Origin: Lachnospiraceae bacterium
Lineage (GTDB): Bacteria; Bacillota; Clostridia; Lachnospirales; Lachnospiraceae
DNA length: 64,000 nt
NCBI GenBank assembly: GCA_023664345.1
Contig: JAMPFQ010000018.1
Coordinates: forward strand, 18,285-82,284
Direction of reading: 5' to 3'
The stretch's first letter is position 1, and each line of letters begins with the position of its first letter. Below, piece by piece: positions 17,975 to 26,166 of this stretch. A program made the position numbers and the translations under genes. The notes beneath the pieces were generated by a model that saw nothing but the letters and a program-made list of their open reading frames with translations, did not search any database and was not told the DNA's origin.

Positions 17975-19753
17975 ATGGCTGAAAAAGAAAAACTCCTCAC
18001 ATTCTATATTCGCCGGATCAAAGAAGGACGCCTGCGGGAACTGATCGCGCAGACCGCATGGCTGTACTCTTATGTGCGCAGGTATCGGAAATCCATTATA
18101 GCTTATACTCTCATCGGCCTGACCGGAACCGCCGTTTCTCTCATAAGCAGCATTATTTCGAAAAACATGGTGGATATCATCACGGGACATCAGACAGGCG
18201 GGCTTGTCAGGACTTTCTGCCTGTTTATAAGCGTCACCATAGGGACAATACTGATCAACCAGCTGTCCAATTACGTATCAGGCATCATTTCCCTGCACGT
18301 TGACACAGACATGAAAGCTGACGTTTTCGATAAAATGCTGATTACGGATCTGGAAGCCTTTACCTCCTACCACACCGGTGACCTGATGACCCGGTGGAAC
18401 ACGGACGTTTCCGTCATTTCAAAAGGAATCCTCAACTGGATTCCTGACCTTGTTATATTTTCCGTAAAATTTATAAGCGCCTTCGCCGTCATCATATATT
18501 ACGACCCCACATTCGCGCTTCTTGCAATGATGGGAATTCCGGTGGGTATCATTATGTCCCGTTCCGTTTTAAAAAGAATACAGGACAATAATAAAGAAGC
18601 CGCCGCCATGAACGCGCGCATGTCCGGCTTTAATCAGGAAGCATTTTCCAACATACAGACTATCAAAGCTTTTGACCTGCTCAGGGCATACTCCCTTAGA
18701 CTGAGACAGTATCAGCAGGAATACCGACAGATGCGCTCCACCTATCTGCGCCTGAGCATGCTTACTTCGCTGATTATGTCAATTGTCGGAGTAGCGATTT
18801 CCTACAGCTGTTACGCGCTGGGAATATACCGCGTCTGGAGCGGTGCGATCTCATATGGCACCATGACCCTGTTCCTGTCTCTCGCAAACACCCTTACCAG
18901 CACGCTGAACAGTCTCATTTCACTGGTTCCCACGGCAATATCCATAACCACTTCCGCCAGTCGTCTCATGGATATTCTCGCCATGCCGAAGGAAGATTTC
19001 TCCATGCGCGATAAGATCAGTGATTTTTACAGCCGACATATACAGGAGGGGCTTTCCGTAAAGCTTCAGGATATCACCTACTCCTATCATACTGGAAAAA
19101 CCGTATTTAAAAACATTTCCTTCGAGGCGCATCCTCACCAGATCACCGCCCTTGTGGGACCCTCCGGCGAAGGAAAAACAACCATGCTGCGCATCATTCT
19201 CTCGCTGCTGAAACCTCAGTCCGGGAATGTAACGATCACCGCAGGTTTTTCCGGCAGGGAAAGCATTCCGTCTTCACCTGCAGTCAGGCAGTTATTTTCA
19301 TATGTGCCACAGGGCAACACCATGTTTTCAGGAACGATAGCCGATAATATGCGTATTGTAAAGCCGGACGCTTCCGACGAAGACATAGTGCGGGTACTGA
19401 GATCAGCCTGCGCATGGGATTTTGTATCCGCGCTTCCCGACGGTATCAACAGCAAAATAGGCGAACGTGGACACGGTTTTTCCGAAGGGCAGGCGCAACG
19501 GCTTGCCATTGCAAGGGCGCTCCTGCGAAACTCGCCGATCCTTCTTCTGGATGAAGCGACATCCGCGCTGGATGTCGCCACCGAGCGCCGCATATTAAAA
19601 AATATTCTGAAAGACACTTATCCAAGAACGTGCATCATCACCACGCACCGCCCCACCGTCCTCACCATGTGCGATTATGTTTATTCCATATCCAGCAGAC
19701 AATGCCGACTGTTGAGCGGCGTGGGCGTTGAGGAACTGATCAGACAGTTTTAA
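17975..19753 (+). CDS. ABC exporter, fused membrane and ATPase domains
   Basis: GAGG lies five bases before the ATG. The 592-residue half-transporter has a type I exporter domain (six membrane segments, ~res 40-320) and a C-terminal ATPase. Walker A is GPSGEGKTT (~394-402), the signature is degenerate (FSEGQAQR instead of LSGGQ), and Walker B is ILLLDEATSALD with ITTHRPT as H-loop. There is no N-terminal C39 peptidase domain, so leader removal would need a separate enzyme such as the S24/S26 peptidase at 15693. Position directly after the PqqD-kinase gene suggests export of the modified peptide. Confidence 0.88.
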   Translation: MAEKEKLLTFYIRRIKEGRLRELIAQTAWLYSYVRRYRKSIIAYTLIGLTGTAVSLISSIISKNMVDIITGHQTGGLVRTFCLFISVTIGTILINQLSNYVSGIISLHVDTDMKADVFDKMLITDLEAFTSYHTGDLMTRWNTDVSVISKGILNWIPDLVIFSVKFISAFAVIIYYDPTFALLAMMGIPVGIIMSRSVLKRIQDNNKEAAAMNARMSGFNQEAFSNIQTIKAFDLLRAYSLRLRQYQQEYRQMRSTYLRLSMLTSLIMSIVGVAISYSCYALGIYRVWSGAISYGTMTLFLSLANTLTSTLNSLISLVPTAISITTSASRLMDILAMPKEDFSMRDKISDFYSRHIQEGLSVKLQDITYSYHTGKTVFKNISFEAHPHQITALVGPSGEGKTTMLRIILSLLKPQSGNVTITAGFSGRESIPSSPAVRQLFSYVPQGNTMFSGTIADNMRIVKPDASDEDIVRVLRSACAWDFVSALPDGINSKIGERGHGFSEGQAQRLAIARALLRNSPILLLDEATSALDVATERRILKNILKDTYPRTCIITTHRPTVLTMCDYVYSISSRQCRLLSGVGVEELIRQF

Positions 19754-19763
19754 ATGCGCATGT

Positions 19764-20360
19764 TCACAGTTCGATATCAAAGATATACTTTTCATAGGCA
19801 TTTACGACCTGGGTCTCGTTATACTTGGACAGACGCGGAAATTTCCTCCCATAATTCATATGCACATGACCGTGGATAAAATAGGCCGGTTTATATTTGT
19901 CCATCAGTTCCGGGAAAGCGTCAAATCCCCTGTGGGGCAGATCCTCGCCGTCATTCACATGATAAGCGGGGGCATGGGCCACCAGGATATCAAAGCCCTT
20001 GTGGCGCCACAGCTTCCACCAAAGCTTCCGCACCCGCTTGCGCATCTCTTTCTGGGTATACTGATGGATGCCTGGCTTGTAGCGCAGGGATCCTCCCAGC
20101 CCCAGGATCCGCACTCCGTTATGGACATAGATATCATCCTCGATACTGATGCAGCCGTCGGGCGGAACCTGTTCATAGCGATCGTCGTGATTGCCATGCA
20201 CATACAGCACCGGCGCATGGGTAAAGGTGGCCAGAAAGGAAAGATACTGCGGTTTCAGATCCCCGCAGGATATGATCAGGTCGATGCCCTCCAGATAGCT
20301 TCTGTCAAAATAATCCCACAATAACTCGGACTCATGGTCAGCGATAGCCATTATTCTCAT
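19764..20360 (-). CDS. Calcineurin-like metallophosphoesterase
   Basis: 198 residues, with AGG eight bases before the ATG. It has the metallophosphoesterase motifs: MAIADHE (the first Asp-x-His site is altered to D-H-E), ISCGDLK, YVHGNHDD, LVAHAPAYH and IHGHVHMNYG. Size fits the YfcE/MJ0936-like phosphodiesterases. It is convergent with the ABC exporter gene, only ten bases away, and follows the BMP-fusion gene by 18 bases, so it probably shares that operon. The substrate is unknown. Confidence 0.85.
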   Translation of the reverse strand: MRIMAIADHESELLWDYFDRSYLEGIDLIISCGDLKPQYLSFLATFTHAPVLYVHGNHDDRYEQVPPDGCISIEDDIYVHNGVRILGLGGSLRYKPGIHQYTQKEMRKRVRKLWWKLWRHKGFDILVAHAPAYHVNDGEDLPHRGFDAFPELMDKYKPAYFIHGHVHMNYGRKFPRLSKYNETQVVNAYEKYIFDIEL

Positions 20361-20378
20361 CAGATGTACCTACTTTCC

Positions 20379-22313
20379 TCATGCATCGGTCTCCTGTGTT
20401 TTGTCCAGACCCTGCATTTTTGCCACTGCCTGCGCGTTTTCCGTCAGATCGGAGATCTTGGGGATGCTGCCCACCACATTGTCCAACAGCCAATCCATGG
20501 TAATGATATCCTGAGGCGGTATGACCTGATCCGCCGTATTCATCACCGTCCCGTCCTGGGCGCACAGATCGCCGGAAAAAGGAATCAACGTGTCCGAACA
20601 GATATTATTGCGCAGCAGATCCACCAGACGCCTGGTATCCCGGGGCAGATCCTGGGAACAGATCAGATCCACCACTCCGGCGGATATCCCCCACCAATAG
20701 CTGGTAGCGCGGCTTCCCGCCGCAGCGTCCTCTTTCCAGGTGCCGTTGAGCACGATGCGGATGATCTTCTCATATAGTTTGCCCCAATGCCATGTAGTCA
20801 TAGCCAGATTATCGGGAATTTCCCCGTTGATATGATAAAGACCGAAATGCCGGGATCCCTTGTCAGGGGAAGTCATATCCTGTCCCATCACATATTCGAT
20901 CTCGGGATTGTCCCTGATATCGATCTCATGCTGCTTCAATGTGCTCCAGTCCAGATACACTTTCGCATGCGGGTTCACCATCCTTGCGCCCATGGCGAAA
21001 GCATTGATGTTTGCCGCCATGCCATAGATCGGGTAGTCGGCGATATAGCCGATCTTGTCGGTAGTGGCCATGGAGCCTGCGATAATGCCCGCCAGGAACT
21101 TTGCCTCGTACATCCTGGCATAATAAGTGCGCAGGGTGGGATGGGACGTGTTCAAGGAGCAGTTCAGTACTTTTACTTCCGGATATTTCGCCGCGATCTT
21201 CAGGCTGGCGGGCATCATCACCGGGGAAGTGGTAAAGAGCATGGTATGGCCGTCCCTGATGGCCTCCTCCATGCATTCCTGATCGTTCTCGCCTGCCACG
21301 ATGTTCTCAAACGCGGTAGTCTCTATCTGTCCGGGAAATACATTGTCCAGATAGAGCCGCCCCAGTTCGTGGCTGTAAGTCCAGCCGGAGGTTCTGTGGG
21401 TCTTCTCGTACAGGAACGCGATCTTGACCTTGCCGGAATTATCCGGGAGGATCAGGTTCAGCAGGTTCCTGTAACGGTTCGGGGAAGCGCTCTCCCTGGG
21501 CGGATCCATGCGCAGTTCTATGGACTGCTCCTCCGTCAGCACCACAAATTCGTCCCAGATCTGGGTGAGATCCCGCTTCAGTTCCTGGGCGGATTTCTGC
21601 TTTGTCTCCTCATAGCCGAACACAGTGAGGAATGTAAGCAGCGCATCGCCCACGGTGATAGGCAGCTTGCCCCCTCCCTTGGATTCGAACACCTTTCGGA
21701 AACGGGTGTAGACAGCGTCGAATTCCTGGCGGTCCTCGGAAGTCCACCTGGCCCCTTTGGGCGTGCCCACCTGCTCCAAAAACTGCGCGAACCGGCCTTT
21801 CTCACTGAAATAAATGGAATAAATGCCAGTCACTTCATAAAAGTCCATGAATTCAAAATAAATGGCGTTTTCCTTTGTGTCATTTCGCTTGGGCACCACC
21901 CGGATGACAGAACAGGGAACGCTGTAAGCATCCAGGAATTTCAGGACGCTGACCCGTTTATTGCCCTCCATCACATAAAAACGCCCCATGAACTCATACG
22001 CTTTCACAGGATCTCTCAGGCCCTCTTCCAGCAGATTGGTATGTAAGCTGATCCACTTGGCGGCAAATTCCGTATTGGTATCCAGCAGGGGCATGAAATT
22101 GGCCGCAAAGGAATTGGTGCGGCCCCTGGTCTTGGTTCCCACGATCAGTTCCAGCGGAATCTCGCACAGACCGATGTTCACTTCATATTCCACTTTTGTA
22201 TAAGATAAGATCTCATCCAGCACCGGCAGGTAAGGGTAATAACCCTTTGTCAGGCGGGCACGGTATTCTTTCTGCCCGGACTTCAGGGCGTTCGTATATT
22301 GTTCGTATGACAT
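20379..22313 (-). CDS. ParB-like domain fused to BMP (PnrA-like) domain
   Basis: AGGAGG lies before the ATG; 644 residues. The N-terminal ~140 residues look like a ParB/sulfiredoxin-type fold (IPLELIVGTKTRGR, then EFMGRFYVMEGNKRVSVLKFL). A linker helix region (~150-290) follows. Residues ~295-640 are a BMP family nucleoside-binding domain like PnrA (KIAFLYEKTHRTSGWTYSHELGR, LFTTSPVMMPASLKIA, FLAGIIAGSMATTDKIGYIADYPIYG, SAGVVDLI). BMP proteins are normally secreted lipoproteins of transporters. This one has no signal peptide or lipobox, and no permease genes are adjacent. A cytoplasmic sensor of nucleoside-like ligands is an inference. Confidence 0.8.
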   Translation of the reverse strand: MSYEQYTNALKSGQKEYRARLTKGYYPYLPVLDEILSYTKVEYEVNIGLCEIPLELIVGTKTRGRTNSFAANFMPLLDTNTEFAAKWISLHTNLLEEGLRDPVKAYEFMGRFYVMEGNKRVSVLKFLDAYSVPCSVIRVVPKRNDTKENAIYFEFMDFYEVTGIYSIYFSEKGRFAQFLEQVGTPKGARWTSEDRQEFDAVYTRFRKVFESKGGGKLPITVGDALLTFLTVFGYEETKQKSAQELKRDLTQIWDEFVVLTEEQSIELRMDPPRESASPNRYRNLLNLILPDNSGKVKIAFLYEKTHRTSGWTYSHELGRLYLDNVFPGQIETTAFENIVAGENDQECMEEAIRDGHTMLFTTSPVMMPASLKIAAKYPEVKVLNCSLNTSHPTLRTYYARMYEAKFLAGIIAGSMATTDKIGYIADYPIYGMAANINAFAMGARMVNPHAKVYLDWSTLKQHEIDIRDNPEIEYVMGQDMTSPDKGSRHFGLYHINGEIPDNLAMTTWHWGKLYEKIIRIVLNGTWKEDAAAGSRATSYWWGISAGVVDLICSQDLPRDTRRLVDLLRNNICSDTLIPFSGDLCAQDGTVMNTADQVIPPQDIITMDWLLDNVVGSIPKISDLTENAQAVAKMQGLDKTQETDA

Positions 22314-22324
22314 ATCTGCCTCCT

Positions 22325-22475
22325 ATTCCAGTTCCGTTTCTGCGCTTCAGTGCCCCTGCTCTGAAAGAAATTTCATCTGCAAAAAACGCAGCTGAGAATT
22401 TCTTTCATGTGCCGCCTTTGGCACATTGCACTTCTGCACCAAAACTGTTTTTATTCCAGTTCCGTTTCTGATTTT
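22325..22475. repeat. Palindromic 5'-leader repeat (type A), copy 1
   Basis: Contains ATTCCAGTTCCGTTTCTG at the left and a hairpin whose arms are GAAAGAAATT and AATTTCTTTC with inner CTGC/GCAG pairs. The left end merges with the ribosome site of the minus-strand gene starting at 22313. Related copies lie at 26103, 30481, 32297 and 59973. Confidence 0.75.
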
Positions 22476-22560
22476 GTCACTTGATATCATGTTTATTTTG
22501 CCGTCCAAATCATATCACACTTTACATGGATTTTCCACCTTTTTATGCAAGTCCCCGCAT

Positions 22561-23016
22561 TCAAGATCCTCCTCTGCTTTCCCTGCCACAGTTCTGCTTC
22601 CTTTCCATATACAACAGCGCACCCAAAGCGGCGCCTGCGGTATTTAAGATCAGGTCGTCCAGTTCCGAGATCCCTGTGCCGAAGACATACTGCATGGCTT
22701 CTATCAGCAGGGACAGTGCAAAGCCAAACACTGCCGCCCGCAGGACGCCCCGCTCTGCCCGCCTGTACCGCACATATACGCCCAACGGCATGAACCAGAC
22801 GATATTGCCCGCAAACAGGTAAAGGAACCTGTCCCAGTCATGAGTACGTATCAGCGGGATATATTCCGCAAACAGATCCGGATTGACCACGCCGTCCCTG
22901 CAGAAGCCGTGGGTGCCAAATCCGCTGCGGAATACCGTGATCCGCAGGAGTACCGCCAGATAAGATAAAAACAAGATAGTGATCGCGTGTTTTTTCTTCG
23001 TCCTTTTCATCGGCAT
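22561..23016 (-). CDS. VanZ family membrane protein
   Basis: 151 residues with four to five membrane segments. The family features are VNPDLFAEYIPL, NIVWFMPLGVYVRYRR and FALSLLIEAMQYVFGTGISELDDLILNTAGAALG. VanZ-like proteins are small membrane proteins; a few raise teicoplanin resistance but most have no known role. It overlaps the end of the RNA methyltransferase gene by ten bases. A second ATG two codons later is an equally good start. Confidence 0.9.
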   Translation of the reverse strand: MPMKRTKKKHAITILFLSYLAVLLRITVFRSGFGTHGFCRDGVVNPDLFAEYIPLIRTHDWDRFLYLFAGNIVWFMPLGVYVRYRRAERGVLRAAVFGFALSLLIEAMQYVFGTGISELDDLILNTAGAALGALLYMERKQNCGRESRGGS

Positions 23017-24203
23017 GTTTCCAGCAGGGTCACGCTCTCGATCGCACCCGTAAAGGGGAACATATCCACCGGCACCGATCGCTTTACCGCGTAACCGTGC
23101 CTGGTCAGGTATTTCAGGTCACGGACCAGCGTCTCCGGGCTGCAGGAAATATAGACCACCCTGTCAGGCCTGATCCGGCATACTGCGTTCAAGAACGTCT
23201 CGTCGCTCCCACTTCTGGGCGGATCCATGAAAAGCACATCCAGCTTATGCCCCTGTTCCGCCATATCCAGCATAAATTTCCCCGCGTCGTTCTGATAAAA
23301 TTCCACGTTTAAGATCTGGTTGTTTTTGGCGTTGGATCTGGCGTCCTTTACCGCATCCGCGTTTGATTCCACGCCCAGTACCTTTCCCGCGTGATCGCTG
23401 GCTATCATGCCGATGGTTCCGGTGCCGCAGTAAGCGTCCAGCACCGTTTCCTTCCCTGTCAGCCGGGCGTACTCCATGGCTTTTTTGTACAGCTTTTCCG
23501 TCTGTATGGGATTGACCTGATAAAAGGATCTGGGAGAGATGCGGAACCGCTTGCCGCCCAGTTCGTCCTCGATGTACCCCTTTCCGTAAATAACCTGTTC
23601 TTTCGTCCCCAGGATCATGCTGGTATCGCGGTCGTTGACATTAACCACCACTGTGGTGATCTCCGGATGCAGCTTCCGCAGCGCTTTCACAAAATTATTC
23701 TTGGAGGGCATGATGGAGGAGCACAGCACCAGCACCACCATGATTTCACCCGTCACATGCCCGGTGCGGATCAGCACATGCCGCAGCAGGCCGTAACCGG
23801 TATCCTCGTTATAAGGACGTATCTTAAAAGATCTGAGCAGTTCCCGGATGGATACGATGATTTCATCTGCTTTCCGGTTCTCGATGAGGCAGCTGTCCAC
23901 CGGCACGATCCGATGGCTCTTCTCCTCGTATATGCCGGAAATGATCGCATGGCTCCTCCTGTCCTCCCCGAACACCGCGTGAACCTTGTTGCGGTAGTGG
24001 ACAGGATCCTCCATGGCGATCATGGGCTCCGGTCTGCAGTAAGGCTCCATAAGCTTCCTGAAGATCGTGGCCTTGGCAGCCAGCTGTTCCTGATAATCCC
24101 TGTCTATCCACTGGCAGCCGCCGCATTTTTTTGCCACGGGACAGCGGTGTCTGCTGTCAGGTTTTGCGGTATTTTTCTGTTTTCTGTTCTGATCGCTCAT
24201 CAT
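23007..24203 (-). CDS. RNA uracil-C5 methyltransferase, RlmD/TrmA family
   Basis: 398 residues; GAGG lies before the start and a second Met follows the first. A 4Fe-4S motif CPVAKKCGGCQW (Cys21, 27, 30) with a later Cys in VDSCLI marks the RlmCD/RlmD branch. The SAM domain has VLDAYCGTGTIGM and FMDPPRSGSD. The catalytic Cys is in VYISCSPETLVRDL and the general base region is FPFTGAIESV. It lacks the N-terminal TRAM domain of many homologues. Target is probably 23S rRNA uridines, using SAM. A terminator separates it from the ParA cluster. Confidence 0.92.
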   Translation of the reverse strand: MMSDQNRKQKNTAKPDSRHRCPVAKKCGGCQWIDRDYQEQLAAKATIFRKLMEPYCRPEPMIAMEDPVHYRNKVHAVFGEDRRSHAIISGIYEEKSHRIVPVDSCLIENRKADEIIVSIRELLRSFKIRPYNEDTGYGLLRHVLIRTGHVTGEIMVVLVLCSSIMPSKNNFVKALRKLHPEITTVVVNVNDRDTSMILGTKEQVIYGKGYIEDELGGKRFRISPRSFYQVNPIQTEKLYKKAMEYARLTGKETVLDAYCGTGTIGMIASDHAGKVLGVESNADAVKDARSNAKNNQILNVEFYQNDAGKFMLDMAEQGHKLDVLFMDPPRSGSDETFLNAVCRIRPDRVVYISCSPETLVRDLKYLTRHGYAVKRSVPVDMFPFTGAIESVTLLETCR

Positions 24204-24218
24204 TCAGCCCTCATATCC

Positions 24219-24262
24219 ATAAAAACGAAAGACCATTCCATTTTGATCCGAATGGCCTTTCC
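24219..24262 (-). terminator. Rho-independent terminator of the ParA unit
   Basis: On the minus strand GAAAGGCCATTC pairs with GAATGGTCTTTC over an 11-base loop and is followed by GTTTTTA. It lies 30 bases after the stop of the small basic protein at 24293. Confidence 0.85.
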
Positions 24263-24292
24263 GTTATTTCCCATTACTTTTCAAAACCGATC

Positions 24293-24553
24293 TTACATCA
24301 GATAAACCGGTAATTCCTGTCCAACGCCGTATGCCACATAGTCGGTGGCGGCTTTTTCGTCGGACTTTACAGCAGAAGCTGCCTTACTGCCTTTCGCTGT
24401 CTTAGATCTTGCATTATCCTTCGCTGTTTCTGCTGTCTTTGTTACTGTGCTCTTCTTCACCGCCTTAACCTCCGCGCTCTCCACGGCCTTTGTCTCCACG
24501 CTTCCCTCTGCGGCTTTCGCCGCCCTCTTGATACTACCTGCTCCTACGGACAT
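24293..24553 (-). CDS. Small Lys/Ala-rich protein after ParA
   Basis: 86 residues with a perfect AAAGGAGGT ribosome site; the start lies 20 bases inside the parA-like gene. Residues 1-70 are strongly enriched in Lys, Ala, Thr and Ser with no predicted fold, like histone-type or other nucleic-acid-binding tails. The C-terminus changes character: DYVAYGVGQELPVYLM. I do not recognise a named family. The coupling to ParA suggests it is a partner, perhaps a basic DNA- or surface-binding factor in place of ParB. That role is inference. Confidence 0.7.
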   Translation of the reverse strand: MSVGAGSIKRAAKAAEGSVETKAVESAEVKAVKKSTVTKTAETAKDNARSKTAKGSKAASAVKSDEKAATDYVAYGVGQELPVYLM

Positions 24554-25340
24554 TCTTGTCTACCTCCTTTGCAAGCTCCAGATACTCTCCGGCGCTCCGC
24601 GCATTTTTCTTATGTACCATAACGGGCTTACTGTTATCCTGCGCCCATTCGATCTCACTGTCCACACGGATCACCGTGTCAAACACCGTCACTTCCTCAA
24701 ACTCATTTAAAACTTCCATGGTCTGTCTGCCATAATTCTTTCTGGCGTCCAGCTTGGTGATCACCACTCCCAGCAGTTCCAGGCCGGGGGCAAGCCTTTT
24801 CACATTCTCCAGGAACTCAAACATATTGGCCACGCCGAAAAGCCCCCAGGGACTTGCCTCCACGGGCAGGATCACATAGTCGGAAGCGCAGAGGATGTTC
24901 ATGACCCAGCCGCCCAGCGTAGGGGGCGCGTCGATCAGGATATAATCATATTTTCCGCTCTGCCTGATCTTCTCCAGCCCCCTGGTGAGGATCAGTTCCC
25001 TCTGCCATTTGGTGAAAAGTTCATATTCTATGCCGCTCATCAGCGTGGAGGACGGAATCAGATCCACATTCTCATAAACTGTATGTACCACATAATCCGT
25101 CAGGTCTTTCTCGCCGCAGACGGCGTTATACAGGTTCTTTTCCCCCGCTGCGAACTCCAGCACCTGCTCCTCCGTGAAAAAGGAGAGGGACAGGTTCAGC
25201 TGCATATCCCCGTCCACCAGCAGTACCTTTTTGCCCAATGTGGAAAGGGAATAGCCTATATTGGCACATGTAGTAGTCTTACCGCTTCCGCCCTTATTAT
25301 TCGCAAAGGCTATTGTCTTCGTCTGTCCTGCCATAGAGAC
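24534..25340 (-). CDS. ParA family ATPase
   Basis: About 268 residues. The deviant Walker A is NNKGGSGKTTTCANIGYSL, switch I/Walker A' region LLVDGDMQLNLS, and Walker B YILIDAPPTLGG. The start is either GTG at 25340 (five bases after AAGGA) or ATG at 25334. No ParB with a typical fold is adjacent. The gene begins within the end of the DeoR regulator gene and could be cotranscribed with the microcompartment operon. ParA/MinD-type ATPases position carboxysomes in other bacteria, so a compartment-positioning role is a speculative option; chromosomal or other cargo is equally possible. Confidence 0.85.
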   Translation of the reverse strand, partial: VSMAGQTKTIAFANNKGGSGKTTTCANIGYSLSTLGKKVLLVDGDMQLNLSLSFFTEEQVLEFAAGEKNLYNAVCGEKDLTDYVVHTVYENVDLIPSSTLMSGIEYELFTKWQRELILTRGLEKIRQSGKYDYILIDAPPTLGGWVMNILCASDYVILPVEASPWGLFGVANMFEFLENVKRLAPGLELLGVVITKLDARKNYGRQTMEVLNEFEEVTVFDTVIRVDSEIEWAQDNSKPVMVHKKNARSAGEYLELAKEVDKNVRRSR

Positions 25341-26088
25341 ACTCGATTCCTTTCTCTGCAAAGTAACTCATCCATTCCTCCGAGGGCCGTACATCCGTCA
25401 CTACCATATGGATGGCGGACAGCTTACAGATCTGTGAGAAAGCTATATTGTCAAATTTCGTGTGATCCACAGCCAGGATCCGCTGTTTCGCACACTTCAA
25501 CATGGTCTGCTTTACCTGTGAAAACATTTCGTTGGCATCCGTGATGCCCTTTTCCATATCAATCCCCTTGCAGGACAGGATCACCTTGTCGGCGTTAAAG
25601 GAACTGATGCCCTCCATGGCCTTGGGGCCCACCAGCGCCAGATAATTCTCCCGCAGGGTCCCTCCGGTGGATATGATATCCCAGCCGTGGACATCGGACA
25701 ACTCCACCAGCACCTCAATGGAATTGGTGATCACCGTCAGGCGTTTCCGGCTCTTCAACGCTTTCACGATGGAAACCGCCGTGGTACTGGGATCCACAAT
25801 GATATGCTCCCCCTCCTGCACCAGGCTGCTGACCAGTTCCGCGATCACCTGCTTGCCGCCCATATTCCGTTTCTTGCGGATATTGAAAGGCATGTCGATA
25901 CCGGCATTTTCGTTCAGGATGGCGCCTCCGTAGCTTTTGGTGGCAAGGCCGTCCCGGTCAAGCTTATCCAAATCCCTGCGGATGGTCTCCTCCGAAACAT
26001 CAAAGAGTGTGCTCAGTTCGCTGACAATGACCTTTTTCTCATCCTGCAATTTTTCTAAGATCAGATTCCTGCGCTCGGCTGCCAGCAA
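25297..26088 (-). CDS. DeoR/GlpR-family regulator of the microcompartment operon
   Basis: 263 residues from a TTG start at 26088, with AGGGGG eight bases upstream. The N-terminal HTH (RRNLILEKLQDEKKVIVSEL, VSEETIRRDLDKL) is followed by the DeoR sugar-phosphate sensor domain (IVDPSTTAVSIVKAL, VITNSIEVLVEL, ISTGGTLR, ILAVDHTKF). It is the last gene after PduT in the BMC operon. DeoR proteins respond to phosphorylated sugars, so fuculose- or rhamnulose-1-phosphate or DHAP are plausible effectors. Confidence 0.9.
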   Translation of the reverse strand: MLAAERRNLILEKLQDEKKVIVSELSTLFDVSEETIRRDLDKLDRDGLATKSYGGAILNENAGIDMPFNIRKKRNMGGKQVIAELVSSLVQEGEHIIVDPSTTAVSIVKALKSRKRLTVITNSIEVLVELSDVHGWDIISTGGTLRENYLALVGPKAMEGISSFNADKVILSCKGIDMEKGITDANEMFSQVKQTMLKCAKQRILAVDHTKFDNIAFSQICKLSAIHMVVTDVRPSEEWMSYFAEKGIECLYGRTDEDNSLCE

Positions 26089-26102
26089 TATAATGCACCC
26101 CC

Positions 26103-26158
26103 TATTCCAGTTCCGAGGCTGTTTTTTTTCCAGTTCCGCCTCTGCACTTCAGCGCCTT
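26103..26158. repeat. Type A leader repeat, truncated copy
   Basis: ATTCCAGTTCCGAGGCTG and TTCCAGTTCCGCCTCTGC match the ends of the type A repeat, but the long hairpin is missing. It lies just upstream of the TTG start of the DeoR gene. Confidence 0.55.
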
Positions 26159-26166
26159 ATAAATCC

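Noticed and set aside
15693-19753. Lasso peptide cluster
   Set aside because: An HPr-kinase-like protein and PqqD domain are present, but there is no asparagine-synthetase-like cyclase or transglutaminase-like B2 peptidase.
20787-22046. 419-codon plus-strand frame
   Set aside because: Antisense shadow of the ParB-like/BMP gene, whose domains are recognisable.
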